Part shown: piece by piece, positions 33,426-45,232 of the stretch
Numbering within the stretch: position 1 is the first letter of the stretch
How the letters are laid out: every line of letters begins with the position of its first letter
Source of the DNA: Meandrina meandrites
Lineage: Eukaryota > Cnidaria > Anthozoa > Scleractinia > Meandrinidae
Assembly (NCBI GenBank): GCA_963693305.1
Contig: OY855903.1
Span: forward strand, 25,750,455-25,814,454
Reading direction: 5' to 3'
Length of the DNA stretch: 64,000 nt
Program-made: the position numbers and the translations under genes
The notes under the pieces: model-generated
Database searches by the model: none
What the model saw: the letters and a program-made list of their open reading frames with translations, nothing else
What the model was told of the DNA's origin: nothing

Positions 33426-35918
33426 TCATGCTCATATATATTTAAGTGACAATGTTGCACATTAGAAGTGGATGTCAATGGTTCGCTTTAGGGTACCCTT
33501 TGTTACTCTTCAAAACTTGTCTTTCAGTAAATTTGTTGCATTAGCTGTGATACCCAAATCAGTAGAATCAACACGAGATACATTCGAGTCACGCTTTGCC
33601 TTTTGTTTTTTCTTTGGTGCAAAAAAGAGTGGAATAAAGGTAAAAGGTTGAGGTAATTCTGCCATTTTTGTGTAAAATAAATACAAATAACGTCAGTACA
33701 AATTATTTGCAAGCGGACTATATGCTGCATCATTCTACAGACTGAACCTTTTCAGGCAGTGTTCTGAAATAACAATTTACACACAACTTTCCTGATCTAA
33801 CTCAGGAACAAAATTGTGTCCAGAGTCCGTGTTCTAAAAGCACCCAATCTAGCCAGCTAAGCATGAGTTCACTTTCTGTGGTTGAATATTTCAGGAGAAA
33901 ACGACCCGCCGAAACAGTCATTCGAAATATCCTTTGCCAGTTACGCAAAGTAATTAAAGACTCTAGCTTTTATCTTACCTATTACAGGAGCAGTCTGTTC
34001 TCAATATACTCTGAAAAGAGCACAATAACTACATTGCAGCCATTACACAGTGCGTGAGATATGCGGCAAGGCCGTGGGAAAATCCAAAAATCAGGAGGAA
34101 AACTTGTTTAGAATTAGCAACCATAAATACGATGACAAGTTGTTCAGTTTTAGTAATAAATATATATTAAGAACTAGGAACTAGAATTAGCATTAATAAT
34201 TTACTTATTAGCTCACAAAGGCATCCACATAACACAACATCCAAGTGAAAGAAATGATATAAACTGGGTACACTTTGCACGCAAAACGGAGGGAAAGCTT
34301 AAATAGAAATCAAAAGCTGTTTTTTTTTTCACAAAAAGTTAATGAATGGCAAATTCATGCGTAGCAATAAGATCTTTTTATCTTTGTGGAGTTTATAGGG
34401 CCAAAATATTTGAAAATCGCAATTTCCACCTTTGTCACGTCTGTCACGCAATCTCTTATTTGCTTGATTTCGAGATTTTTAGCGCTTTCTCAGAGAGAAC
34501 GATTTAATTTCCCCAGACAAAAAGTGACATCAATTGAAAGGCCATTTCTTGCTGACTTTATTTCCAAAATATCAGTTTATTTGAGATAAAGGTAGTATGG
34601 TAAATAATCTCTTAAATTTACCTTGTCATTTCCATAGAGAATGAGTGGGATTTCTTTCAGATCTCTCTTAGTGTCATGAATTTATTTAAACTTCATAGAA
34701 ATTATAGAATAAAATCTGGAAAAGATGTAGAATAAACTGATAATAAGTGGATGTCTTCAGGTTTTATAGTAAAGGCAAGTGGTTTGCTTTAAAACCGCTA
34801 ATTTTCAAGTCGAATTTTCCCGCGTCTGGCCGTGTAATTTATGATCGTCATTTCCTGCCGAAAGAAAAAGTTATTTGAGAAATGAATTGCATGGCGATGA
34901 ATAACTCATTATGGACTACTGACAGCCAAAGTTTGAGCGATTTTGAAATTTTGAAGTTTGCCACTCAATGTTTGATTTTTGTGGACACCTGCTCTTAAGG
35001 TCTCTGCACGTTCGTGTTTCAAGATGGCGACGCCGGTTTATGTTATGCAAATTTGATCGGATGTTTTGATTTGTTTCAGCTAGTCTTGAGAATACTATAC
35101 TTGTGCAGTTTTGGATGAAATGATACAATTTTTTTTTTCAGGTATAAAAACACCGAAAGGAAACCTGATATCAAAATTATAAAATAGGAACGGATTTCGA
35201 ACACTGTCAACATTCCATGTTTTAAAAACAATTGTTGAAAACAATCCAGTACGCACGCTCAGATATGACTAATAATAGGAATAATAATAACAATAATTTT
35301 CCATCTCCACAAGGTGATAATCTTGTTTTATATATTGAAAACGTCATAAATACTGCTATCTTGCTGTGAAACAGGTCCCAGCGTGTAAACTGTACAGGGG
35401 ACCAGTCCCTGCGACCGGTCCCCTCGTGTGTAGCGACCTTTATGGTTTCACATTACAATTTGTGTTCTTCAGTTCGCGTGATTCTTCGAGCATCATCGAT
35501 TTACGTTCTTCTCCGTAGACTTTTCACAGCCCTCTATTTTTTTGTGTTTATCTTCGATCGTTGAACGCGGGGAAAGAGCGGTGAGTGAACTGGACTCCAG
35601 CGCAAAACGAGAGGCGCGTGCTTTGCGCTCGCTTTGCTCGCCGACTTTCGCACGTTTTTTGCGTTGAAAAATAGAGACGCTGTGAACAGTCTATCTTCTC
35701 TGGGATGTTCAAAGACAAAACACACATCTGAGCAATGTAAAAGAATTTTACTAGACAGTATAATCCCACTGGTAGCCACAGAGTCTGATGGGAGCCTGCG
35801 TTTACACTTATGCTTGCAGCATGCAAGTTCTACTTGTATTTGCAAAGTTGTGATGAAGAACAACAACAACAACAACAAAAAAAACATTTCTCTCGCTCTT
35901 GTTCTGCTCACTTCACAA

Positions 35919-35947
35919 TTACTTGGGCATGAACAACTGGACAAACT
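35919..35947 (-). CDS. CaM-N last exon
   Basis: E-F-V-Q-L-F-M-P-K-stop after CTTTTACAG. Confidence 0.75.
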
Positions 35948-38900
35948 CTGTAAAAGATAATAAAAGAAATTAATAAAAATTGACTGTGAGCATTATCAGG
36001 GTTACATTAATGTCTTCTCTTTGTTTTCGTTTCTACATTGTTTTTGCTACTCTCGTGCTACCTCACGTACTAAATGTTTTACAAAATTCACGCTACAGGT
36101 CCCGAGGATATACCCTCGAGGAACTGGCAACTGGCCGCTTAATAGGGTTATTATTTATCTATTTAGGGTTTCGCCAGAAGTTAACATAAGGCCTTTTAGG
36201 GTCCTTCTAGAAAGGATACGTTATTAAATACAAAATAGCGTGAAGTGGAATCACAGAATCACAAGAAGACGACAACAAATCTATGTTTGAATGATTTCGT
36301 TATCAGACGTCGCTTTCAAGTTTAGACTATTGCATTGCCTGTTCGAGATTGTTCACGCTTGTGTATTACATAACCATTCTTGCTGGCCGCCACATAGAGG
36401 CAAAAAAAAATTGACGAACGTTGATCGGGATGGCCAAAAGGTGACCGTGGCCGTTTAATAGAGGTGGCCGCTTGATAGCCTGGGTTAGAGTCCACAGCGG
36501 TTAAACGTCGCGCGCGTGCGCAGTTCCCGCCAAGACTGCTCCTTACAAAGTCTTTAATTTTCGAAATCTTTCGCTTTAAAGCCGAAAGTTAAGACAGCCA
36601 CTGAAAAGTTAAGGTTTATTGTGAGTTGGAAATTTGATAATTGTTGTCCACTGAGTCTCCCAGCGAGAACTATTATTTCACAATGCTATTTTTATAACGT
36701 TCTCCTACAAAAGTCTAGCACACTTTCGCTTCAAACTCTTTAAAAAGTTCGAGGCAGCGGAAACCGGCGGTGGCGTTAGATTTTGTGTTTGACCGCTGTG
36801 AAGCATATAAGGATTGAGTTGGGGTTCGAGATTGCACAAGATTTTACCATTATAATTGACTCTTCCATCAGAATCCAGATCAGCGCTTTTGATCATGTCG
36901 TCAATTTCTTTCTTTGAGAAGCTCTTTCCTCCAAACGTCTCCATCGCCAGTGTCAGTTCATCGCTAGTGATGTAGCCATCCCCATTGGTGTCAAATTTTT
37001 TGAAGTAGTACTTCATCTCGTCGGCATTAACTGGTTCGCCTGTTTGACTCGCCATCATGTCTTCAAATTCGGAGTATTCCACCTTTCCATTTCCTGGAAA
37101 AAAACAAAAAGGTTAAATTACAGTGCTACCGCCGTACCGTTTCCACTTGATAAACTTTTCGATTAATTTGTGACAACTTTTTGACAACTTTCTGATGGTT
37201 TCAGTTTGAACTGACCAATAAAAATGCGAGAAGTGAGAGAGGCGGAGTTGACATAGCAAATGTGGAATTTGACAGCTCCGCCTCTCACAATTCTTACACT
37301 TTTTTATAGAGCGTTTTCACATGACGTCACGGCAGCCACTGATGTTGGTGTTCCAAGACAAAGAAACGGCGGCCATATTGGTGTACCAAGCCATTTCTCC
37401 GGGAATTCAACTCTATTTTTATGCAAAAATCGCCGTTTGTTGTAGTAAGCCAATATGGCCGCTGGTCACGTGAGTGAAAACACTCTATTGGCCAGTTCAA
37501 ACCAAAGCCATAAGAAAGTTGCGAAAAAGATGTCAAGAAACGTTTTCAAAAATGAATCAAAAACTTTATCCAGTTGCAACGGTACGGCGTGTAGCACTGC
37601 AATTGTAGTAAATAAAATTGAAATACAAATGACTCTTATTTGACACTTGACATTTCTTCTCAATTCTCCGTAGGTCTAATGTTTCTTTTCTCCACGAGGA
37701 ACTTACCCTTCCCTTGAGGGCTCTATCAACACCTCTTACCCCACTCTACCAAATTTCTCCCCTTGGAGGCTCTCTTACCAAATTATATTACCTTGCCCCA
37801 TTCCCTCCTGCCAAAAAATAGAGCCTTCAGTTACAAGCTAACTGTAACTAACTGTAATATATCCTACCATCGTGTGCCAAGAACTGAATACAGAAAAAAA
37901 ACATCTTAATTCTTCATACACATGACTGGCACAGTAACGGAGATGGGGTTGTAATTAAGTTTGTGTTACCATTGCGGTCCACTGCCTTGATCATATATTT
38001 AATCTCGTTAGGTGACAGCTCCTGTCCAGCCGCTTTCATAGCCTCTCCGAGCTCCTCTGCAGAGATTTGTCCATTGCCATTCTTGTCAAACAGCTTGAAA
38101 GCTGCTGATATTTCTATTAAGTAACAATAAATAAAACAACCTAATATGAAGAACTGCGGGATTAAATTGTGAAACTGAGTGAAATCTGGAAGCAAGTACA
38201 GTACGTAGAATGTCTAGAATTGTAAAAGCGCGCGCTTCGAAAGGTACAAAGCACCCGAAGATTTTGTGGGGTTATTCATAGCAGGAACGAAAGGGTCTCA
38301 TATTTTGCTTTTCATCTTGACCTTATATGGTGCAATGAGATTGTAGTGGCCTCGATCTCCTCCGCTATCTCGAATCCGGTCTTTGTTGAGAAGCGCGGGC
38401 TCATTTCCCGAACAGCGGCTGGTAATCGAGCCTGGTCACCTGGCGGAACGGATTATAACCGGAGATTTTCTGAGTGCAGCACCCAAGGAATTCTACAATA
38501 TACTGAATACTAGGGATTCGCCGTTATTTATTATTGTTTTTTTTGCTATTTTTTGTTTGTGTGTTTAGTTTTTCGTTACTATAGTTACACATGTCCACAA
38601 ACCTTACCTTTACGTCGGGCATCAGTCAGTCGTCCAGCCTGTGATGAAAAAATAAAGAGGGAAGACATAGTTATAATTGTACATGTTGTCTGTTGTCTGG
38701 AGGTCAGGGTCGACAATTATAAACAACGAATTTACAGCAATCCAAGTGCGATTTTATAGAGCATTATATCGCAACTTACGTACTAGCTAGTGGTACTTCC
38801 TATTGCATGCGATCACAATAGAACCCCCCCCCCCCCCCCCTGTAGAAGGTTTGTCACTCGTGAACGAGAGTCACGCCAGGCAAAACATGAAGTTGCATGC

Positions 38901-41401
38901 GACATCAATGTAAAACAACACACAATGAACATGATAAAAGTTGGCAGTTTCTACGAGGTCTGATGTTACCGTAACAAAGAAGAGCTAAAGTGTTTCCGCT
39001 GTAAAAACTAACCGCTTCCTTTCATTTTTGAGGAAACTAAATTTTCTAAAGGAAGCCGAGTGAACGCTCACGATACAGCGTCGTTTTTGACTTGTTATGC
39101 TGCCCTGTTCGTGTGATCGTGTTGAAGCATTTGCCATTCGCAGCTTTTAATTGGCTCGCTCGCAAGTCGGGTGAGAAGAACCGGCGAGAAGCGCTTGCTT
39201 TCTGGTAAGACGTGGTTTATTTGCCAAATTTGTTCCTTCGTCTTAACTGTCCTTTGAAGCGTCGCTATCGACCACTGTCGACAAACACCTTCTTCGGGCT
39301 TATGCTGAAAATTAGTTCACATGTTTCTTCTTTATTTCTTTTCATAGTCCGCCAAAATGAAGGGCCTTCACAAACCAATTACGACCGCATCCAAAGGCCG
39401 TAATTTTATTTGCAACAATTTCATTGCAAGTGCACGCCATCGTTGTACGTGCACATCATAAACTACGTCATTTTCTCGCGTGCAAGGTTTGTTCTAAAAA
39501 TAGCCTGCTCGCGAAAGACATGGCACGCACCCAAAGAGTAGATGTATACTTCTAGCCATTTTCTCAGGTATTTATTTAAGAATTCGATAAAAAGGTAACA
39601 AAATGAAAGGCAAGCTCGCGTTTGCCCGCCGTTTTGCCGTATAACACGTCGCAAATAAAAACTCCACAGTAGGGAGTCCGAGTAAGCCTGTCACGATTTT
39701 TAGCATCTACAGAAGTCGTTAACGTCGGAGTGCTTTCGAAACAAACTTTCATTGCCAATTTATAAACGCTTGTAAATTCAACCTGGAAAAGACATGCTGA
39801 ATATTCAACAGCCGATAAACAAATGTTACACTAGCATGGTCTATTGATTTCACCAGAACCGAAACTACGCCTCCGTGGACGTCCGCATTTAATTTCTAAA
39901 AATAACTTTAATGAAATTGATATACTGATCCCAGCCAAACACCCTCAGTTTCCCTCTCTGTCGTCTCATTTTCTCTTTCTTCTGCTTATTAACTTCTGAT
40001 TTTCAAAATAACTTCTTACCATGCATGCAGTGTCTGTTGTTTTCCGTTTACACGGTGGATTCGCATTCTCTGGTGTGTTTTTGCCAATCAGTCGTTGCTA
40101 TCAAAGTTCACTTTTCCAAATGGAGATTTTTTCTAGCACGGAATTATGCCGGAAAACGTAAGCATATCAAATATTTTTTTCTGATTTCTGTCGTCAAATG
40201 ATTTCTAAAATATTCACTGTGTGTAACATACCTAATCAGTTAAGTTTTTAAGGTATGAAGATGTGAAACATTCGCGTTCTCAGTGTTTTTCTGTCTGGGG
40301 GCATGCTGCCCCAGAAAATTTTGAAAATTAGATGCTCAGAAATGCATTTACGGCCATTCTGTGAGATATTTGTTAAGGAGATTAGTAGTTTACATTCTAT
40401 ATTCACACGCCTCCAATATCGATGGAAGCATTCAATTGTTATTCATTGTTCTTTTAGCCATCTTTCGTTATTCATGATTCCCAAGTTTGAAGATTCATAA
40501 CTCCTACCAATTTTACAGCTATGATTCATTATTCCGCTTCAACCCCCAAATAATTCATAATCTTGTCAAAATAATACCTTTGTTAGACTAAAGCTAAACA
40601 CTGTAGATGCCACGCTTTGGGGCATGTCATTAGTGCGCAATTCGTTGATAAGCACGGAACGCCTATAAGCTCTATACATCGTGTTTTACACAAAGAAAAA
40701 AAATTGGGAGGACTTTTTTTTCACTTTTTGTTCCTTTCATTATCACTGTTTGCCTCGTCAAGCTAATACAAGAAATACAAAGATGATGATTCATGCAACC
40801 ACGGAAACTCTTGTAGCTGCTATGCATGTAAATTTTTAATTCCTGTGTAATTTATGTAATAATTATGTGTGTTTGCGCAAACGTTTTGCATGATCAGGCT
40901 CAACTTTCGTTTCGCTTTCTGAGCTTTCCATAATCAAGAATTTTGGAGTTAAACGATCGGAAAGCAGACTTGTATATATAAGGAGAATTCGAAAGAATAT
41001 TATAGCGCTGAAAACTGGACTTCAACATCGGATAAACTTGGCTAATATGTTCATTCATTGCACCACCTTTGTCCATAATTCAAAACTGATTAAAATTTCG
41101 CTCACTGCACCTGAAAAACTGAAACAAAGGTAAAATCCAGAGGCGAATTCAAAATTAATCGATTACCGATGCTTTTTGAACAATGGTTTCAATTCGAACA
41201 AACGTGGTTATTTTCTATAAGGTAAACGGTCACTGTAACAGCGGAAATTATACCAAAGTCATATACAGCATAAAGCGTGCAACGCAGGCAGAAGGATCAG
41301 CTAAGCTATAATCTTCTGTAGCCTAACCAACTAATTGCACAGAGGGTCCACAAAAATAAAATATTGCCAGCAAAATATAATAAAGTGGGGCTACTCACCA
41401 T
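35919..41401 (-). CDS. CaM-N: calmodulin-like protein, 4 EF-hands, 150 aa
   Basis: Minus-strand exons: start codon exon ending 41401-41399, then 38638-38608 (31 bp), 38113-37970 (144 bp), 37093-36848 (246 bp) and 35947-35919 (29 bp). Coding total is 453 nt with stop. The protein starts M-AGRLTDARRKE and ends EFVQLFMPK. Loops: DKNGNGQISAEE, DRNGNGKVEYSE, DTNGDGYITSDE, DLDSDGRVNYNE, all with acceptable Ca2+ ligands. It has no signal peptide; calmodulin itself has 149 residues and the same exon lengths. Exon 1 carries only 5' UTR and ATG, as in CALM genes; that call rests on ATG followed at once by GTGAGT. A second copy of that exon lies at 42278-42280. Role: a calmodulin-like cytosolic Ca2+ sensor (family knowledge). 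The intron between EF4 and the last exon lies just outside the 6.4-kb element. Confidence 0.75.
36383..36480. mobile_element. pogo-like MITE fragment
   Basis: GGCCGCCACATAGAGG .. GGCCGTTTAATAGAGGTGGCCGCTTGATAG resembles the interior of pogo-type MITEs. Only part remains. Confidence 0.4.
36848..37093 (-). CDS. CaM-N exon 4, EF-hands 2-4 (246 bp)
   Basis: Starts NGKVEYSEFEDMMASQTGEP. EF3 loop DTNGDGYITSDE, EF4 DLDSDGRVNYN completed by E of the last exon. Donor GTAAAA. Confidence 0.87.
37970..38113 (-). CDS. CaM-N exon 3, EF-hand 1 (144 bp)
   Basis: EISAAFKLFD, then the NGNGQISAEE loop and the helix LGEAMKAAGQELSPNEIKYM. The half-loop AVDRNG is completed by the next exon. Donor GTAACA. Confidence 0.85.
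38608..38638 (-). CDS. CaM-N exon 2 (31 bp)
   Basis: AGRLTDARRK plus one base, acceptor CACAG, donor GTAAGG. Phase 0 in, phase 1 out. Confidence 0.8.
39140..40560. other. CaM-N unit sequence without counterpart in copy 1
   Basis: No gene recognised. At the matching place copy 1 holds only the pogo-like MITE. The segment starts and ends without clear terminal repeats. Confidence 0.4.
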
Positions 41402-41520
41402 TTTTTTTCACAGGAATTGCTTTGCTTTAAAGAAATGAAAGAGGTTCGTCTTGACTTCACCGTACCTTGACGCTCCCAGAAAATATGTAGATAATTATAA
41501 AATATAATTAAACGCGACCT
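41399..41520 (-). promoter_or_regulatory. CaM-N promoter and ATG-only first exon
   Basis: ATG at 41401-41399 is directly followed by the donor GTGAGTAG. About 90-110 bp upstream is the TATA-like TTATATTTTATAATTATC (41493-41510). A similar arrangement is repeated at 42278-42400 with donor GTGAAT. Confidence 0.5.
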
Positions 41521-42277
41521 CCCTTCTGGGGTGCTGGGCCGTGCGTTTTTGTTGTGATTAGTTGTCACCCAGAGCTTATCATTATTCATCCAAATGCACG
41601 AATAGGTCTTGACATGCTCTACTTTATTTAAGAAAATGCCTCGTCAGCTAATACAAATATGATGATCAGTGCATCCACGAAAACTCTTGTAGCTGCTATG
41701 CATGTAAATTTTTAATCCCGGGTGTAATTTATGTGATGATTAGGTATGTTTGCGCAAAGGGTTTGCATGATCAGGCTCATGCAACTTTCGCCTCACTTAT
41801 TGAACTTTCCGTAATCAAGAATTTTAGCGTTAATCGAAAAGCAGACTAGTATGTATACTGAGGAGAATTCGAGAGAATATTAAAGCGCTGAAAAACAAGA
41901 CTTCAACATCGGATAAACTTGGCTAATATGTTCATTCATTACACCACCTTCGTCCATAATTCGAAACTAATTTAAATTTCGCCCACTGCACTAGAGGACA
42001 AAACCAAAGGTAAAAGCCAGAGAAAAATTCAAAATCAATCGATTACCGATGCTTCTTGAACAATGGTTTCAATTCTAACAAAGGTGGTTATTTTCTATTA
42101 GGTTAACGGTCACTGTAACAGCGGAAATTATAACAAAGTCATACATATTCAGCATAAAGCGTGCGACGCAGGCAGAAGGATCAGCTAAGCTATAATTTTC
42201 TGTAGCCTAACCTACTGATTGCACAGAGGGTCCACAAATATAAAATATTGCAAGCAAAATGTAGTGGGGCTATTCAC

Positions 42278-42400
42278 CATTTTTTACTTTAAAGAAATGA
42301 AAGAGGTTCGGCTTGACTCCACCGTACCTTGGCGTTCGCAGAAAATGTAGATAATTATAAAATATAATTAAACGCGACCTCCCTTCTGGGGTGCTGGGCC
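42278..42400 (-). promoter_or_regulatory. duplicate first exon / promoter of CaM-N
   Basis: Second copy of the previous feature within the 0.9-kb tandem repeat. ATG at 42280-42278, then GTGAATAG; TATA-like sequence at about 42351-42377. It could act as an alternative start or be inactive. Confidence 0.4.
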
Positions 42401-42529
42401 GTGCCTTTTTGTTGTGATCGGTTGTCACCCAGAGCTTATCATTATTCATCCAAATGCATGAATAGGTCTAGACATTCACTACTTTATTTGAGAAATAGAA
42501 AACATGTTTCGTGTTTCTATCGAGTTTTT

Positions 42530-42965
42530 GTAGCATTCTACTAGTATACTAATGCAATGCTTCAATCTGATTGGCTGAGCTATTGAACATAGTCAGCCAT
42601 TAGTGTGCAGTGGCTGAAGGTCGTCTACAGAATGGCGACATTTGCTCATTTCTCCGAAGTTTCGGAGGAAGTTTAGAAACATTATTGTATAATCCAATTT
42701 CCGCGAAGACTGAAAGGAGGAAATTCACCGTTGCACGAGTTTAAAACGTTAAAATTACTGAATAAACTGACGAGCTTGAGTTCACAACTGAAAGGTTCAA
42801 ATGAAAATTCAGTTCGCGCGCGCAATTTTGCTAAAACATGAAGTTTTATTCTAGTTCATATTGTAGAAAAATAATTAGAAATAATTATTTGAAGGAAAAT
42901 GAGTTAGAATTCAGTCTACTAAAACAATTTGATTATTCGCCCTCGATTTGTATGAGTCCCTCCGA
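42530..42965. mobile_element. MITE-like repeat, family A
   Basis: About 430 bp starting ATTCTACTAGTATACTAATG and ending near AATTTGATTATTCGCCCTCG. A second copy is at 46358-46850. Both contain GATTGGCTGAGCTATTGAAC and CAGCCATTAGTGTGCAGT. Confidence 0.65.
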
Positions 42966-43451
42966 TCCATACTAAGCTCTCTTATTTGAGCGATTTTGAA
43001 AAGTGTACCATGCCTCTGTATTTAAACCAATAACTCTCAAATTTGGTTAACTTACTAATGTTTGGATGCTCTTTCACATGACGGGCCCCATTTTTTAATT
43101 TAATCGATTTATAATATTCGTACCCAGTCCCTTGCTCGTTTAGAACATGGCCAATAGAAACAGAAGTGGACGTTTGGGAGAACGAGAAACGCCGTGGAAA
43201 CACGAGCCGATAGGAGAGTGTCTCCACAGCTTTTTTAAAAAACAATGCTATTTTGATTTATTAAATACATAGCTTGACACTTGAACGTTACTTTCCATTT
43301 ATTTTATGACATAAAAAGTAAAAAGAAGTTAAGAGGCGTATCGTGAAAAATTATGTAATTTATATACCTGTCAGGTCCTTAAGAATGAATTTTGAGGTGA
43401 GGCAGCCCAAAATTTAGCACTGATTGTGCATGATGTATTAAAAAGGGCAGA

Positions 43452-43748
43452 GGTAATTTGCCGAACGCCGAATGCCGAATCGAAAGCAGAACGCAGAACG
43501 CGAAACAAAATCATCGAAACGAGCAAACTCCATTACCAATATTGTGAACAAACCGTAAACAGGCTAACCTGGGCCGTTTTAGGCTAACCAGAGCGATATT
43601 CAGGCTAACCGGATTGCTTTTTAAGCTAACCTGGGTGCAAGGTACGCCGGTTAGTCTGAATAGCACTCCGGTTGGGTTTTGCTCTTTTCGGTGATTTTGT
43701 TTCGCGTTCAGCGTTCTGCGTTAGAGATTCGGCGTTCGGCAAATTACC
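43452..43748. mobile_element. 297-bp TIR/foldback element
   Basis: Long inverted ends (GGTAATTTGCCGAACGCCGA and its mirror), about 70 bp each. They enclose four repeats of AGGCTAACC in alternating form. Confidence 0.7.
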
Positions 43749-44760
43749 CTTGCCGTAGGGGTGTCCTGGGGGAGAATGCCCCGGGACAATTGACGCTCTA
43801 ATGCCATTTGGTTCATTTTGGAACACTTTTCGAGAAGAATCATAATTCTTGTTTAGTATCAAAATGCGGCCCATCTTGTGCATGAATTTTTTTCTTTGGG
43901 TTTTCATTGATGAATTTTTTTCGGACATTTTCCCTTGCATGAATTTTTTTTGGTTTTTACCCCACCCCCTATCAATTTTCTAATGGTCCGTCCCTTACAA
44001 GGTCGAGTATCCCATTATCTAAAAATACATATATCAGTCGCGTATCAAAGACCGCTCGAGCGCGTTCGCAAAAAATACGGCTGTTTTGCAGTCTATGGAG
44101 GTATTAACCTCTTACTAACCAAGTACGGGACACAACTAGGGAATATTGGCCCTCCGTCGTTTTTGTACTGACCGAAAGCAGCGAGAGGGACATTTTTCCT
44201 CACTACTACTATAGCAAGTTAGGTTAGAAAGTGATTTATTATATGGCGCACGTTTTAGTGCAAATTTTGAATTTGCCGGCTTTTGAAAAAAGGACCACAA
44301 CTTACGACCGTTTCCATGGAAATGGCCCGTATGGCAAAATCCCGAGCAAGACAAAACCAATCACAACGCTCGGATTTACCTCAAGACTGCTTTGCATGCC
44401 ATATAATAACGATGTATATTTCTACGAGTCTTCAGCGATATTTAGCAAGCCCGAAGAGCGAATGACAAATGACAAATGACAAATGACGAGTAAAGATGTA
44501 TAGCGACATTACTCACTAAAATGTCTAAGTAACTAGGGATAGTTAACACTACAGCTGCCCCCGCTGTTATCCTTTTTTTCTCAGTGTATCCGTTACTACA
44601 GTCAATTATTTCGCTTGATATTTTGGTTATTCTATTTTCTTAATTGATTGAAAATCAGTTTTCTGTTTGGAGCAGTCTTGCGATAATTGAGAAGAAAGCA
44701 CTAAGTTTTCTCGTGTTCTGCTCACAAAGCATCACTTGTTTCTGGCCTTCTCTTTCTCAG

Positions 44761-45232
44761 AGGGTCGTACAGGGGGGGGGGGGGGGGGGGTCTCTGGCAC
44801 GATTCACGGCCGAAAAAATTAACGAATCACGGATCACGGATATTGAAATTTCATTTTCCCGAATCACGAAAATAAGTACTCTTTTATCCTGTTTCTTACG
44901 CTACAAATAGTGTTTGAAGAAATCAAAATTGATTAAGAAATGACGAAAATAAGAAAGAAACATACTCTTTTATCCTGTTCTTACTCTACAAGGAGTGTTT
45001 GACGTTACGATAATTATACGGAGGTCACATTTGAGGTCTCGCGTCTCAAAATCACGCAAAATAAAGTCAATAAAGTGGTGAAATCACGAATATCGGTTAT
45101 TAATTCAAGCTCTTCACGTGTCATGCAAAAACTTCCGGTCACGGGTCACGAAAAATAAATAAATTAAATTCACGTTTCACGGAAAATAAAATCAGCTAAT
45201 CACGCGTCACGAGAATACCCCTGTGCGACCCT
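44761..45232. mobile_element. TIR element rich in ATCACG motifs
   Basis: Ends AGGGTCGTACAGGGG and, inverted, AGGGTCGCACAGGGG. The interior is a degenerate array of ATCACG/TCACGG. The left end has expanded into a run of about 20 G. Confidence 0.6.

Larger units (their letters stand above)
29002..35439. mobile_element. 6.4-kb PIF/Harbinger-like TIR element, nonautonomous
   Basis: Ends AGGTCGCCACACACGAGGGG (left) and, inverted, AGGTCGCTACACACGAGGGG (right), flanked by TTA on both sides (28999-29001, 35440-35442). The paralogous block has one TTA and no element (19557-19559), so the ends are exact. Subterminal GTCGCAGGGACCGGTCCC-type repeats crowd both ends. Beyond them lie long inverted arms (29320-29860 with 34390-34925). 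The TTA duplication fits PIF/Harbinger (known). I see no transposase or Myb-like ORF inside; the interior is nested foldbacks and a minisatellite. It is therefore probably mobilised in trans. Confidence 0.85.
28386..42490. repeat. tandem segmental duplication, copy 2 (CaM-N unit)
   Basis: The second copy, in the same orientation as 19021-28340. It is longer because it holds the 6.4-kb TIR element at 29002-35439, extra sequence at 39140-40555 and an internal re-duplication (40745-41640 and 41641-42490). Confidence 0.85.
40745..42490. repeat. 0.9-kb tandem duplication upstream of CaM-N
   Basis: Copies 40745-41640 and 41641-42490 share CTCTTGTAGCTGCTATGCAT, ATCGGATAAACTTGGCTAAT, and CTTCTGGGGTGCTGGGCCGT. 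The same unit recurs in the CaM-M region at 25325-25700 and 26085-26960. Confidence 0.85.
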
